Shown: positions 10,936 through 20,787 of the stretch, piece after piece | How positions within the stretch are numbered: position 1 is the first letter of the stretch | Layout: each line of letters begins with the position of its first letter | Origin: Ophiothrix spiculata | Lineage: Eukaryota > Echinodermata > Ophiuroidea > Amphilepidida > Ophiotrichidae | Assembly (NCBI GenBank): GCA_000969725.1 | Contig: JXSR01S029380.1 | Reading direction: 5' to 3' (one strand) | Length of the DNA stretch: 22,643 bases | Notes under the pieces: generated by a model | Database searches by the model: none | What the model saw: only the letters and a program-made list of their open reading frames with translations | Told to the model about the DNA's origin: nothing | Made by a program: the position numbers and the translations under genes

Positions 10936-13848
10936 ATGAAAACAACAAACATGGCGGCTGTGTACGGTGATGATTTTGTGTATGATTTCGAGAATTTGTC
11001 CGACTTTGAAGAATACTCTAGTGGAAATGAAGACGATTTAGATGAAATAGAAGATGAAGAAGTGGATGATGAAGAGGAATTACCGTATTGCTCATGTGGT
11101 CAGCCAAACACGGACAAAATGATAGCGTGCGAGAAACCAAATTGCTCAGTACAGTGGTACCATTACACTTGCGTTGGGTTTTCTGAAAAGACAATTCCGA
11201 AGGGGAAATGGATTTGCGTCTCGTGCAAGCAAGCCAAAGGTATGTTTTTTGCTGTATGGAATTCCAAAACTGTTCTCTACTTAAAACTCATTGTTCAAAC
11301 CAAAAAAGTTGCTGTTTCAGTGCTTTTTCAAATGACATTTCTGACTGATGTTTGTCACTACCAAAAAATTTTGTTGTTGAATCGCAACCGCCGACCGGGA
11401 ATGACGATTGATAAGTCTCAAAATTCACAACCAGAATACATTTGTTTTCTTCCTGGATATTTTTAAATGCTTTTTTTTACTGGTGTGCTAGGGGGAATAT
11501 TCTTGACAGTAAAAAAAAGAAAGAAAATTAAAATTTCCATTTGTTTTGACATTTTAAATTGTGAAAAATAATTTTAAAAAATCTAAAAATGCTTCACACA
11601 AATTTTCAGACATGTCAATTTTCTGTAAACTTAAAATTGCAATTTTTGCACAAATTTCAAGATTTTATTAAAAATTGTAGCCGAAATTAGCCCTCCTTGA
11701 TTTGACAGATTTTTTTTCCACACGCTATGCGGGCATTACAAAAAATCATTATTTTCTTTCAACCATTTTTGCTCAATTTTGATTAAATTTTTTTTAAACT
11801 TCCGCCGCAAATGTTAATTTGGTAATGAATTCAAAACCAAATTAATAAATGTGATAATTTTCTTCAGCACTAAACATGTTCAGTTATATTGTGAGCAATT
11901 CGGTAACAACTGTTACCAAGTTGCGCAACAAGATTTTTACCGTTCCATGCAGAAAAGGCACCAAAATTATACACTTGTACCTTTTGATGTTGCCCTTCAC
12001 ATATTGAATGCTGCAATTGATAATGATTTTTTTTTCTTTCCCTCCCCCTAAAGGTGGCCCACCCAACCAAGCCGTTCAACAAGGAAATGTCATCTCAAAT
12101 GGAGTCAAGTCTTCTAGTAATGCAACTCAGGGCCAGGAAACTACAAGTAGTAACAAGAGAAAAGTTGGAAAAGACTCTGGAAACAAATCTAAGAAATCAA
12201 GTAAGTTTATTTACATAATATAATATAATGTTTTTTTCTAAATATACATTTGTATGATGTTTTTTACAATGTTTTTCTTTACACTACATGTACTGCAGTT
12301 ACAATGTACAAAACCCCTGCCCAATCCTTTTAAGTGCCCACCCTCCATTAAGCACCCCCTTGACTTTAATATTTCAAAAACAAAGGATAATTAAGATCAA
12401 AGCCAAGAAAATTAATCTCATATTAATAATGAAGCTCAAGTCAAAGTCCTTATCCACAATAACCCAAATTTGCTAATTATCAATGTCATAAAATTGCAAT
12501 CGTCATTTGTTATGATAAAAGCACCCAGGATGGTGAGTGGTGAATAGAAACAATACAGTAGTGAAAAAAATTATTGGAAAAAAAACCCATTCTGTAAATT
12601 TTGTTTCTGTATTTTCCAGGACTTATTATAAAAATAGAAGAAGATCAGTTAAGATATGAATTAGCAAAAATATCAAATATTGGTACTTTGTAAATGTTTT
12701 GTAAAGTACACAAAGTGATCACAAACTCAAGCTGTGATCATATTTTAAGTAGTTCGTATAATACACTATTTACATTATGTACACTTTTCTCTTTCCTCTT
12801 TTGTATAGGAATCACCAAAAGACCAGAGGAAATCTACAATATCATTAATGCCAAAGCATCAGCTGTAGAACATTTCAAACAGTCTCTCGATTCATTTGTT
12901 GATGACCAATGTTTTGGTATAGGAGTACTAGGAAAGCGAGCACAAAAGTTGGCAAACGAAATCAGGGCAGATATCAACAAAGTACCTCCAGCATTTATTG
13001 ATTTTGTTGTTGAAAACATGTGGCGCATTGCTACATCTGGAGATAGCAAAGGTGTGACAGTTTGTGGGCAAGAGCAAATCTACGCTATGTTTCATCAATT
13101 TGCGGGAGGAGATGTTATCAACAAATGGAGACATCTAATGAACGTTTTACTTCCTCAGCAATACTGTCAGCAAGCTTCGGACTTAATGCTACAGGCAATT
13201 TTGTCATCATGGTTGACATTAATCATACAGGATAGAAATGCTATGGATTCACCAAACTTAGAGGACACTGACAGTCAAGATAAGCAGTTGACCGATCTTG
13301 AGCAGCAGGCTGTCATGTATGTTGCGGGATACATCCCATATTCATTGTTAAAAACTTATCGGAGACTCGCAGCTAGAGGGAACAAAATTGCAAAGGATTT
13401 TGTTACAATCATTGAATCATGGAAGGCAATTGATGACAAAGAGTATAATAACAATGGATTTATAAACTATGTAAAATGGATCAACTTGACTAATAGAGGA
13501 GGTCTTATCAAACCCAGTGCTAATCTCTTTATGTTTTGTCGATGTGCGGAGGGTGTAGCTCAGGAAACTTTGAATGGTTTCAGTGTCCAAACATTACGAG
13601 ACTGCAGCATAAAGGATATAATATTAAACAAATTGTTAACCAGCAAATCAGTGGATAAGTGTTGGGAGCGGCTAGGAAGCAAAATGAATCAGGAACAAAG
13701 TCTTGTCTTAAAGAAGAAAGTACTTGATAAATGGACTCTAGTAAGGTTAAATGCATTTCTTCAGGTCACAGCTTTTCTAATGGCGAAGAAAAAACTTTGT
13801 GATAAGAGAGGTGCACAGGCATTACGTAAAACTGTTGACTCATCTTAA
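10936..13848 (+). CDS. PHD-finger accessory protein of the transposon (spliced)
   Basis: Coding exons are 10936-11239, 12054-12200 and 12809-13848, all with GT-AG borders in phase 1, giving 496 aa. ATG codons at 10936 and 10951 are both in frame; the second has the better context (AACATGG). Residues 24-48 are strongly acidic. A PHD finger follows with C52, C54, C65, C70, H76, C79, C94 and C97 (C4HC3), closest in style to ING proteins. Y51, M62 and W74 sit where ING-type fingers hold H3K4me3, so chromatin reading is a sound family inference. Exon 2 is polar and Lys/Ser-rich. Residues 151-496 form a large domain with YVAGYIPYSLL (321-331) and NRGGL (379-383) that I cannot name. The gene faces the transposase tail to tail, stop codons about 455 bp apart, and probably encodes a transposition partner. 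No lesion is seen. Confidence 0.8.
11703..11772 (+). repeat. 70-bp intronic repeat, copy in the PHD gene
   Basis: Lies in intron 1 of the PHD gene. It contains CACACGCTATGCGGGCATT and matches the reverse complement of 15707-15774 at about 64 of 70 positions. The partner copy sits in intron 3 of the transposase gene, so both copies read in the sense direction of their own gene. Confidence 0.7.
12620..12682 (+). CDS. Possible 63-nt cassette exon of the PHD gene
   Basis: A good acceptor (TCTGTATTTTCCAG) precedes 12620, and a weak donor (TTG|GTACTT) follows 12682. The segment is 21 codons long and phase 1-1, so inclusion keeps the frame and would add LIIKIEEDQLRYELAKISN and neighbouring residues, giving 517 aa. 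If the donor is skipped, the frame ends at TAA 11 nt later, truncating the protein right after the PHD region. The weak donor lowers confidence. Confidence 0.35.
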
Positions 13849-13887
13849 AAGACTGTAGATAATGGTCATGACACACTCCTTATAATG

Positions 13888-13893
13888 AATAAA
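13888..13893 (+). terminator. Polyadenylation signal of the PHD gene
   Basis: AATAAA lies 40 nt after the TAA stop of the PHD gene. This places the mRNA end in the short gap between the two convergent genes. Confidence 0.75.
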
Positions 13894-14260
13894 AGTTCCT
13901 GAACAATAACTTTGTTATCTTTTGATTAATAACAAATCTTTTGATCACAAAATGAAGCCTCTTTAACACGAAAGCTACTACATTGTAAACCTTTAACCCA
14001 TAGACATACATTATAACACAAAAGTGTCAATTTTCCTCTGATATTGTATGCATTGATGGATAACGAAAATTTCCAGATCGGATAACGCAATGTGAAATAT
14101 GTGAAAAGTCCCACAGATTTTGTTTTAAAAGGTTCCACTATTTCAGTCGTTGGTTTGCCTCACAGGACAAAATCATAATGTCAACATCTTCAATAAGATA
14201 TTTACTTCAAAAGTCAAGCATTACTTATTACAGAGCAAGTTCATATTTAGAAACCTGTGC

Positions 14261-14266
14261 TTTAAT
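14261..14266 (-). terminator. Polyadenylation signal of the transposase gene
   Basis: On the minus strand ATTAAA, the common variant signal, lies about 38 nt after the TGA stop at 14304-14306. The two 3' ends therefore need not overlap. Confidence 0.55.
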
Positions 14267-14303
14267 GAATTACCACTGTACTATACTGTGTCAGCTATGA
14301 AGT

Positions 14304-16172
14304 TCAGTGACACTGTTTCTTTGCTCTATGTGGTTCAAGTTCTTCTTCACATCTGCGCTTAGCATTTCTACAATTCCCATAAGATGACGTCATCATGTCA
14401 GACACAGATTTTGCATATACAATTTTGTTCTCATTGTTCCCATATTCCATTAAGGTTGGATGCGAGTTTGATCCTCCACACGATCTTTGTTTACTGAAGT
14501 GCTCTTCAAGAGGATCTTGAGACATCTTTTCACTGAGAATATACTGAACACCTTCTTCTTGTAACAGTTCCTTTGCCAAGCTTACAAATGCTCTCACTGT
14601 AGAAAATAAAATGAAGAGAAATGATTTTTTAAAATTATGATATTTGTAGACCTATTTATTGTATACAAAATATAGGGCAAACAAAATGTCTTCCTGGTGA
14701 GACACAAGGTCAACTATTGAGTTATTTTAAGAGTTTGGTTCAACAAATTCTTTTGAAAATTGAGACTTCTTTTGTTGTTATCATTCATATATGACATTGA
14801 AAACTTAATTTTGGAAATCAAGCCAAGCTCCTTTAGTGAAAGTGAAATTTCAAATGTAGAGAAATTAAAGAATTTCAGGTTTAATTTGATAATGTAATGG
14901 GTTTATATTTTTGTGCTGAATACGACTACAGTGGAACCTTGTTAACACAAAATCACTCGGGCCAAAGAGTTTTGTTTGGGTTATGAGGATTTTGTGTTAT
15001 CCAACTGATTTTACATAGGAAATCAATACACGGGACCCAACAAACATTTTGTGTTATCAGGGTTTTTGTGTTAACAGATTTTGTGTTAACGAGGTTCCAC
15101 TGTACTTGCTTCTTACATGTATATATTTTAGAATGGTTGCAACAATGTTTGGGCCTCCGCTGCAAAAAGATGCACTTGTTGGCTCTTACAAGTTGCTTAT
15201 TGTAGCATATCTGATTTATAAATACCGGATACGTATTATGCTACAAGGAGCTTCATGTAGGAGACAATAACTGCAACCTCTTGCCATGGCGGCCCACATG
15301 TTTTACTTACTTATCATTCTGTATTAGTTGGATACTTATTACTCTGTTAACACAAATATAAATAAAAAGTGATTTCCGAAATGAATGACAATGATTTGTT
15401 TGCCTGTTTGTTACTTTAAAATAACATACCTGTTATACGCAATCCTTCCATAGTTTCACGACTAAGGCAACGCTTCTTCTGCTCTTTGCTTGTTTCAGAT
15501 GTAGCCATTTCTGCTTCCGTCTCCCACTCATCCAGAAATCCCAAGAATGTATCAAGAAGCCACTGCAAATAAAAATGTGATACAAAATATTGAAAATGTG
15601 ACTCATGTGAAAAATGTCAAGAAATCAAGGAATGTTTGCTGGGTTGAGAATGGTCCTGATCTTAGTTTTCAAATATTTTTAGAATTTTGGTACCTCAATA
15701 TTACTGGCAAAAATGGTCGGAAGAAAGTAATGATTTTTGTAATGCCCGCATAGCGTGTGAAAAAAAATATGTCAAGAAAATTATTTTCTAATAATCAATG
15801 GAAATTTTTAAGCTGAAGCACTGTTGGAAAATATAATTGAAAATGTGTCTATTTAATTTTAAATTACACAGCTAAATAAGAATCTTTGAAATACACAACT
15901 GCTTTGAACATAGTTGGACCAAGGACTATTTAAATAGTCCTTGGTTGGACTGATTTACCTGAAATTGACATCATTTATCTTATACTGATAACTTAATTTT
16001 AAAAGATCAGACCATGCTCCTTTTCAATTCTTCAACTCGGAACCAAAAATCATAACTAGAAATAGAAGTGGTTTCAGACCTTACAACACACCCCTGTCAT
16101 GCTTACATACATAATGTGAGGCCTTTTGTACACGGGTCTATGGAGAATGCCTATTTTTGCCTTGTTCTCGCA

Positions 16173-16203
<31 letters not shown>

Positions 16204-19200
16204 CGGCAGTAAAATCAAAATGGCGGAGAGTACAGATTTCCCTTTTTAAATTCCTTGGTCAAGACATTTTAGAGCCAAAGTTCAGGACAACATACCTTGA
16301 AGCGCACGTCATCCACACTTTCATATGGTTTCAGGTTGTCCTTCTTCTTACGAATACCTTCTCGTCTGTTTGACACATTTAGGCAGTCGAAGAATGTGTC
16401 CATGTATAGAACAAATTTCATTGTGGATTCACGATCACGAAGTCCCCGTTTCTCTGATTGGTACTTTAAGGCGCTGTAGACACTGTGGCTCAAAACCTGA
16501 AAAATTAAGTCACAACAATGTTCAATATAATCATTAGACAGTTTTGCTAATTTATGTGACACGATCAAGTGAGTCCCATGTCAGCAATTTTGAATATAAC
16601 CTAAGTTCTGTGCATTATAAACTACATTCTGATCCAATTCCCATTAATCTTTAACTTATGGTGTTCTGGTTCTAGAGATACGACAATCTTCATAACTGAA
16701 AAGAAAAACAAACAAATTTTGTCTTTCAAATACATGTAGTCCTTGCTCAAAATCAATATTTCCGACATGCGACTCATACCGCTTGATCATGTCACATATA
16801 AAACAAATTCAATTCAAGAAAAAAGTTACAGGTTATTAACATTTCAATATTGCTTGAAAAATGACCAAAAAACATAAATAGGCTATTTACAAAATTAGCC
16901 TTTCATTTGATTCTAACAAATATTGTCATGCTTATCCATAAATATAATTATAAGCTCAGCAACATGTGATTTTACTGTAAGAGTGCAAAGGTATTACTAG
17001 CACCCTGTAGCAGAAACTGGTATGTGTTGCTTTTTAAACATCATTCGGAAATATTTCCTTCAACAACGTGAACATTTACATGAGTGATTAGAAAAAAAAA
17101 ATGTGGTTAACATATATTTCAGCCAAAGTCATAATCAGTCCCTATAATAAAGCATCTGTTTTGTCAAAAGCAAACACAGAGCAAATTTTGTAGGTAAAAA
17201 CTACAAGTTACCTGTGCTGCCAGATTCACCCTCATCCGCAATGAAGGAGTAAGTGCTATATGCTCATGGCGAAGTTTCAGGAGATGCAGACCTCGACTTG
17301 ACATATCAAACTCCACAAGACTGGTAAGATGATTCCAGCTGATGTCTTGTTTGTTGTACTGAAAAACAGAATAAACATGTTTTGTAATTTTGTGTATTCT
17401 TTAAAGTTATTTAAGTTCAAAACACATTGAAACAAGTCTGATGGTAAAAGATTCCAGTTACATGTACTATAATATATTTTTCTCCAATCAGCAAAATTTT
17501 TCCATACATCCATTTTTTTATAAACATTTGAAATTTGCATAAAAGTACTAACTTCCTTGTTCAGCTTCAGGGCTACTTCACTATGCTACATGTTTTCACT
17601 GTATTATTTGGTGATAGTAGATAAGATTCCATATTAGATAAGATTGCTTTAGTGGCAGTTAAATGAGCAAAGTCCGATTGCCTCGACTTTTTTTAAAAAC
17701 TTTTCGAGATTTTGGTACCAACATGTTACTCATATTGTTCTCATAGCCTGTGTGAAATTTCACGGCTAAATTAAACTTCGTTTTGGAGATGTATGAGAAT
17801 ACATCTAATTATGGTAACCATAATTAATTTTACACATAAACATATATACAGCTCTGAATACAAAATGTTTGTTAAATCAAGTTTTCGGTGGCAAAACAAT
17901 TTTTTGACGAATACAAAATGTTTGTTAAATTCATTTTTCGGTGGCAAAACAATTTTTTGACAAAACGCTTTTAGATTCCCATATTCCTTCATTTTATACA
18001 GTTTTTAATATCTATTACCATTTTTGATCAAATTTTATAGAGCTCACTCCCCTCAAATGGAAGTCTCTGAGCATGAGCAAAACAGGTTATAGATTAAAAA
18101 TTCTAAACTTACATGCAAGTGCCTTGATTTCCTTCCAGCTCCACTATTTTCCCAGTTATTGCGGGTGGTCTTGATGAGATGGGGGGTATCACAAATGAAG
18201 TAGATCTTCCTGTCAGGGGAAACCAAATTAGTCGTGTAAAATGATGGGTGTTTCGCATCCTTTGGGTGGTTTGGGGGGGTCATCAGTCTATAAAATTTCC
18301 GATTAGAAGATGCACCGTCAGACACAAAGGAGCGGACCTTTAATCCGATGCTTTCCAAAATCCTCACACCTTTCCATACGGCTTCATACAGGTCTACACT
18401 AGTAGCACATCTGGTTGGGAAAAAGGCTATGGGTGTCTTAATACGACCGCAAATACTTCGAGCCATGAGCGTCAAAACATGGGTCGCCAAGTACTCTCCC
18501 ATTTCATCTGCTCTCCTTTCCATACGAGTATTTTGGGTTGATGGATCGGCTTTATTAATTTTCTGCTGAAAGTCCATTAACTCTTTCTGAATATCCCCAA
18601 TGTCACAAAATCCCACCATCTTGCCAGTCCTCTTAGAAAACGCAATTCCAGTTTTGATTTTGATTTCGTCATATAAGAGCGACACATTCTTTTCGTGTGA
18701 TGGCAAATTGTGAATGTCATAATCCTGATATATTTTGCTTAGCATTTCATGGTTGAATCCTGCCTGAGGCGCTGTGAAATTTGTGTACCTAGATAAAGTC
18801 CGGGGATGGGGCAAATACAAAAATCCTGATTTTCTGATTGCATTGTAAGCTGATGATGATTTCGACTGCAACGCGACACACCATTTAATGATAAGGGGAT
18901 GCCAGCGCATGCCTTTGGTATTTTCCGCTTCGGCATACTGTTGCTGCTGCTGCCACAAAATCTTAACTGGATGGTCATCTTGGTATTGCTTCTCAATTTC
19001 TTGTGTAAAATGTTGCATAGTCTCTTTGAGGAAATTGTGGCCTTCAGATGGGACGTCTACCGATTCTTGTAGAAGATTATCACTAACTATCTTTTGAAGG
19101 CCGTGTACCTGCTTCTGTAGAACGTTCTTGCGATTGACAAGGTTCCTCGATCTGGCCCTCAGTTCTTCCTCATTCAAGTTCTTAAGAGTCACTCTTGACG

Positions 19201-20155
19201 ATACATCAGTTCTGTTATCACCACTCCTCCGTTTGGCACGGTGTCCCATTGTCTTTAATTGTCTCCTATAAACGCGGCAAACGCCACACCTCTGTGGCCT
19301 GGACGGAATTTCCATTGTGGCCCATTCACATTTCAGATGGCGTATGGCTGGTGATTCAAATGGATTCCTAACTTCCTCTTCTGCAACGATGCCATCGGAC
19401 GAACTTCTAAACGTGGCCATTCCATTTGGGTTTCTGGACCTACAAAGATCATCAAATCCGTCGTTCCCAATGCAAGGTATGATGGACTCTAGTGTGTGGA
19501 AGAAATTCATCACAATGTATGCAGTTAGTTTGTCCGGTACCCATCCAAACACCTCTGGTGCTGTAGCTGCTGTCACCTTCCTATCGTAATAGAACAATTG
19601 CCATTGCCCATCCTCAGCCATATACAGTCTCTTTATTATTTCAGTTCCTTTGCCTTTGAGGTACATTTTCCCACCATGTGGAAGGTCTACATCCGCGTAT
19701 CCATATACAGCAGCACTTACAGATGCATTATGAAGGACTGAAGGTTCATGGGTAGGGGGAGGGGGCGGGGGCACTGGAGGGTCTGGGTTCACTGGAGCAG
19801 AAGCTGGTTCCTGTGTCACCGGTAGTTCACCATCTTGTTGACATATATGGCAGTTGTCATCATGGGCTGTAAAGCAAGGTAGTTCCTCAGGTAATGATAC
19901 AACATCTGCTTTCTTGTCATTTTTATCTTTCAGTTTCTTCCATCTAACTAATTTCATCTTGCATGACAAACATATAAATTCCGGGAAAATTGCATTATCC
20001 TCTATAATCACATCAACGCTATACTTCTTTCTTAGGCTGTTGGCGAAAGATTTTGTTAACTTTGAAGTCCTATACTTGGCATGTTTATCAAAGTCGATTT
20101 TCTTTTCTTCACATATGCGACAATAACGGCTCAAATTGGTGGCGTGGCGACACAT
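14304..20155 (-). CDS. P-superfamily (THAP9-like) transposase with RAG1-like N-terminal zinc region
   Basis: Five coding exons: 20155-18113, 17358-17212, 16496-16296, 15562-15430 and 14596-14304. All have canonical splice sites and phases that fit, giving 938 aa without a lesion. ATG 20155 lies 2 nt after an acceptor (TTATCTTTCAG), so an upstream 5' exon is likely. Residues 1-105 resemble the RAG1 N-terminus: CRIC (12-15), SVDVIIEDNAIFPEFICLSC (to C65), then HDDNCHIC (102-105). A proline-rich linker covers 121-134. C276, C290 and C293 suggest another zinc site, followed by a leucine-rich coiled coil (332-360) and a helix-turn-helix-like segment (about 419-457, ending LPHPRTLSRY). The RNase H core has D496 (LLYDEIK) and D613 (FVSDGAS). 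DTPHLIKTTRNN lies at 656 on. Exons 2-3 (682-797) match the P-type insertion/GTP-binding domain. QDPLEEHF supplies the likely catalytic E872. Acts in the nucleus on element ends. Family assignment is strong; activity is inferred. Confidence 0.92.
14929..15102. mobile_element. 174-bp TA-flanked MITE (pogo/Tc1-mariner type) in transposase intron 4
   Basis: The ends begin CAGTGGAACCT and continue GTTAACACAAAATC, present at 14929 and inverted at 15102. TA dinucleotides flank both sides (14927-14928 and 15103-15104). CAGTGGAACCTCGTTAACAC-type ends are widespread in marine invertebrate pogo-like MITEs. The insertion leaves the host exons intact. Confidence 0.8.
15200..15246. repeat. Hairpin with 10-bp perfect stem
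   Basis: TTGTAGCATA near 15200 pairs with TATGCTACAA near 15237-15246, with a loop of about 27 nt. It lies in intron 4 of the transposase gene. No function is evident. Confidence 0.4.
15707..15774 (-). repeat. 70-bp intronic repeat, copy in the transposase gene
   Basis: The minus strand reads CACACGCTATGCGGGCATT within a 68-bp stretch matching the PHD-gene intron repeat at 11703-11772. It is in intron 3, about 520 nt after the exon 3 donor. The other copy is about 460 nt after its own exon 1 donor. Confidence 0.7.
15913..15950. mobile_element. 24-bp TIR-only palindrome with 7-bp direct repeats, internal copy
   Basis: Positions 15920-15943 form a perfect palindrome: CAAGGACT, then ATTTAAAT, then AGTCCTTG. 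It is bracketed by GTTGGAC at 15913-15919 and again at 15944-15950. The direct repeats look like a target-site duplication around an insertion consisting only of two fused terminal repeats. It lies in intron 3 of the transposase. Confidence 0.7.
16173..16201. repeat. Poly-C tract of 29
   Basis: An uninterrupted run of 29 C in transposase intron 3, just after TTCTCGCA. On the transcribed strand it is poly-G, which can form G-quadruplexes. The stated length may be affected by sequencing error. Confidence 0.85.
17856..17961. repeat. 53-bp tandem duplication in transposase intron 1
   Basis: Two adjacent 53-bp units (17856-17908 and 17909-17961) start GAATACAAAATGTTTGTTAA and end ACAATTTTTTGAC. 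They differ only at a few central bases. Both are in the 745-nt intron 1. Confidence 0.9.
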
Positions 20156-20200
20156 ATCTGAAAGATAAAACAAAAAGTGTGTGAGAATGCAATAGTATAC

Positions 20201-20357
20201 AAATAATGAATGTTATGAGTGCAATGGGAAGAATATTCTCATGAGATGAAGATGAAATGTTCCATTTAACGAGGCGAAGCCGAGTTAAATGGAACATTTC
20301 ATCTTTCGTCGAAAAAGAATATTCTTTCCATTGCACGAATTGAAACATTCATTATTT
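20201..20357. repeat. 157-bp foldback with GCGAAGC apex
   Basis: The arms pair nearly end to end: AAATAATGAATGTT with AACATTCATTATTT, GTGCAATGG with CCATTGCAC, AGAATATTCT with itself inverted, and GATGAAATGTTCCATTTAAC with its complement. The tip is GAGGCGAAGCCGA, containing GCGAAGC (20274-20280), a sequence known to form an exceptionally stable DNA mini-hairpin. It starts 41 bp upstream of the acceptor before the transposase start codon, so it is probably in a 5' intron. It could be a foldback MITE or a regulatory or structural element. Confidence 0.8.
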
Positions 20358-20445
20358 GTTTTAACTTTTATATAACTCATGCAAAGATTCTTGCCATTTT
20401 ATGCATTTCTAAGGCCTAAGTCTTGATACAGATAATAGGCCAGAA

Positions 20446-20500
20446 TGCTTTTTTATATTTTCCATTGCACGGGTCAATGCAATGGAAAATAAAAAATGCA
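20446..20500. repeat. Second small hairpin near the transposase 5' end
   Basis: A TGCTTTTTTATATTTTCCAT-type arm (20446-20469) pairs with TGCAATGGAAAATAAAAAAT-type sequence (20478-20500) around an 8-nt loop. The stem shares the word TTTCCATTGCAC with the larger foldback 90 bp away, so the two may be related. Confidence 0.6.
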
Positions 20501-20787
20501 CTCAATTGTTGAAGAGTTGAAAATGGAAAAAATGATGAACATTCTTTGTATGAGTTATATTAACAATTATTGGAATAATTATATGATTAGAGCCCTTAAA
20601 CTTTTTTTCCTTGCAAGTTGCAATACATGTAAAATTATACCAGTCCTACATAAATTCTTAACTTGATTTGTTACATTCATTTGTCAAATTTACCATCACA
20701 TCTCTTTCGACAGAATTACACATATAGTCAATGCTGAGCATGGTGTCAATACGCACATGTTTAGCGTAACATTGTGTATATATACTA

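Noticed and set aside
16479-16490. CACTGTG word resembling a V(D)J recombination signal heptamer (inverted)
   Set aside because: It lies inside transposase exon 3 coding sequence, with no nonamer at 12 or 23 bp.
16730-16760. TAGTCCTTG word as a possible right end of the big transposon
   Set aside because: Only about 9-10 bases match, without the ATTTAAAT part and without CTTATAG after it. It is also inside the transposase gene.
17788-17827. Small AT-rich hairpins (AGATGTAT stem; TAATTATGGT stem)
   Set aside because: Short AT-rich palindromes like these are expected by chance in this base composition.
18348-20126. Several plus-strand open frames opposite transposase exon 1
   Set aside because: They are antisense shadows of a clearly coding exon and carry no motif.
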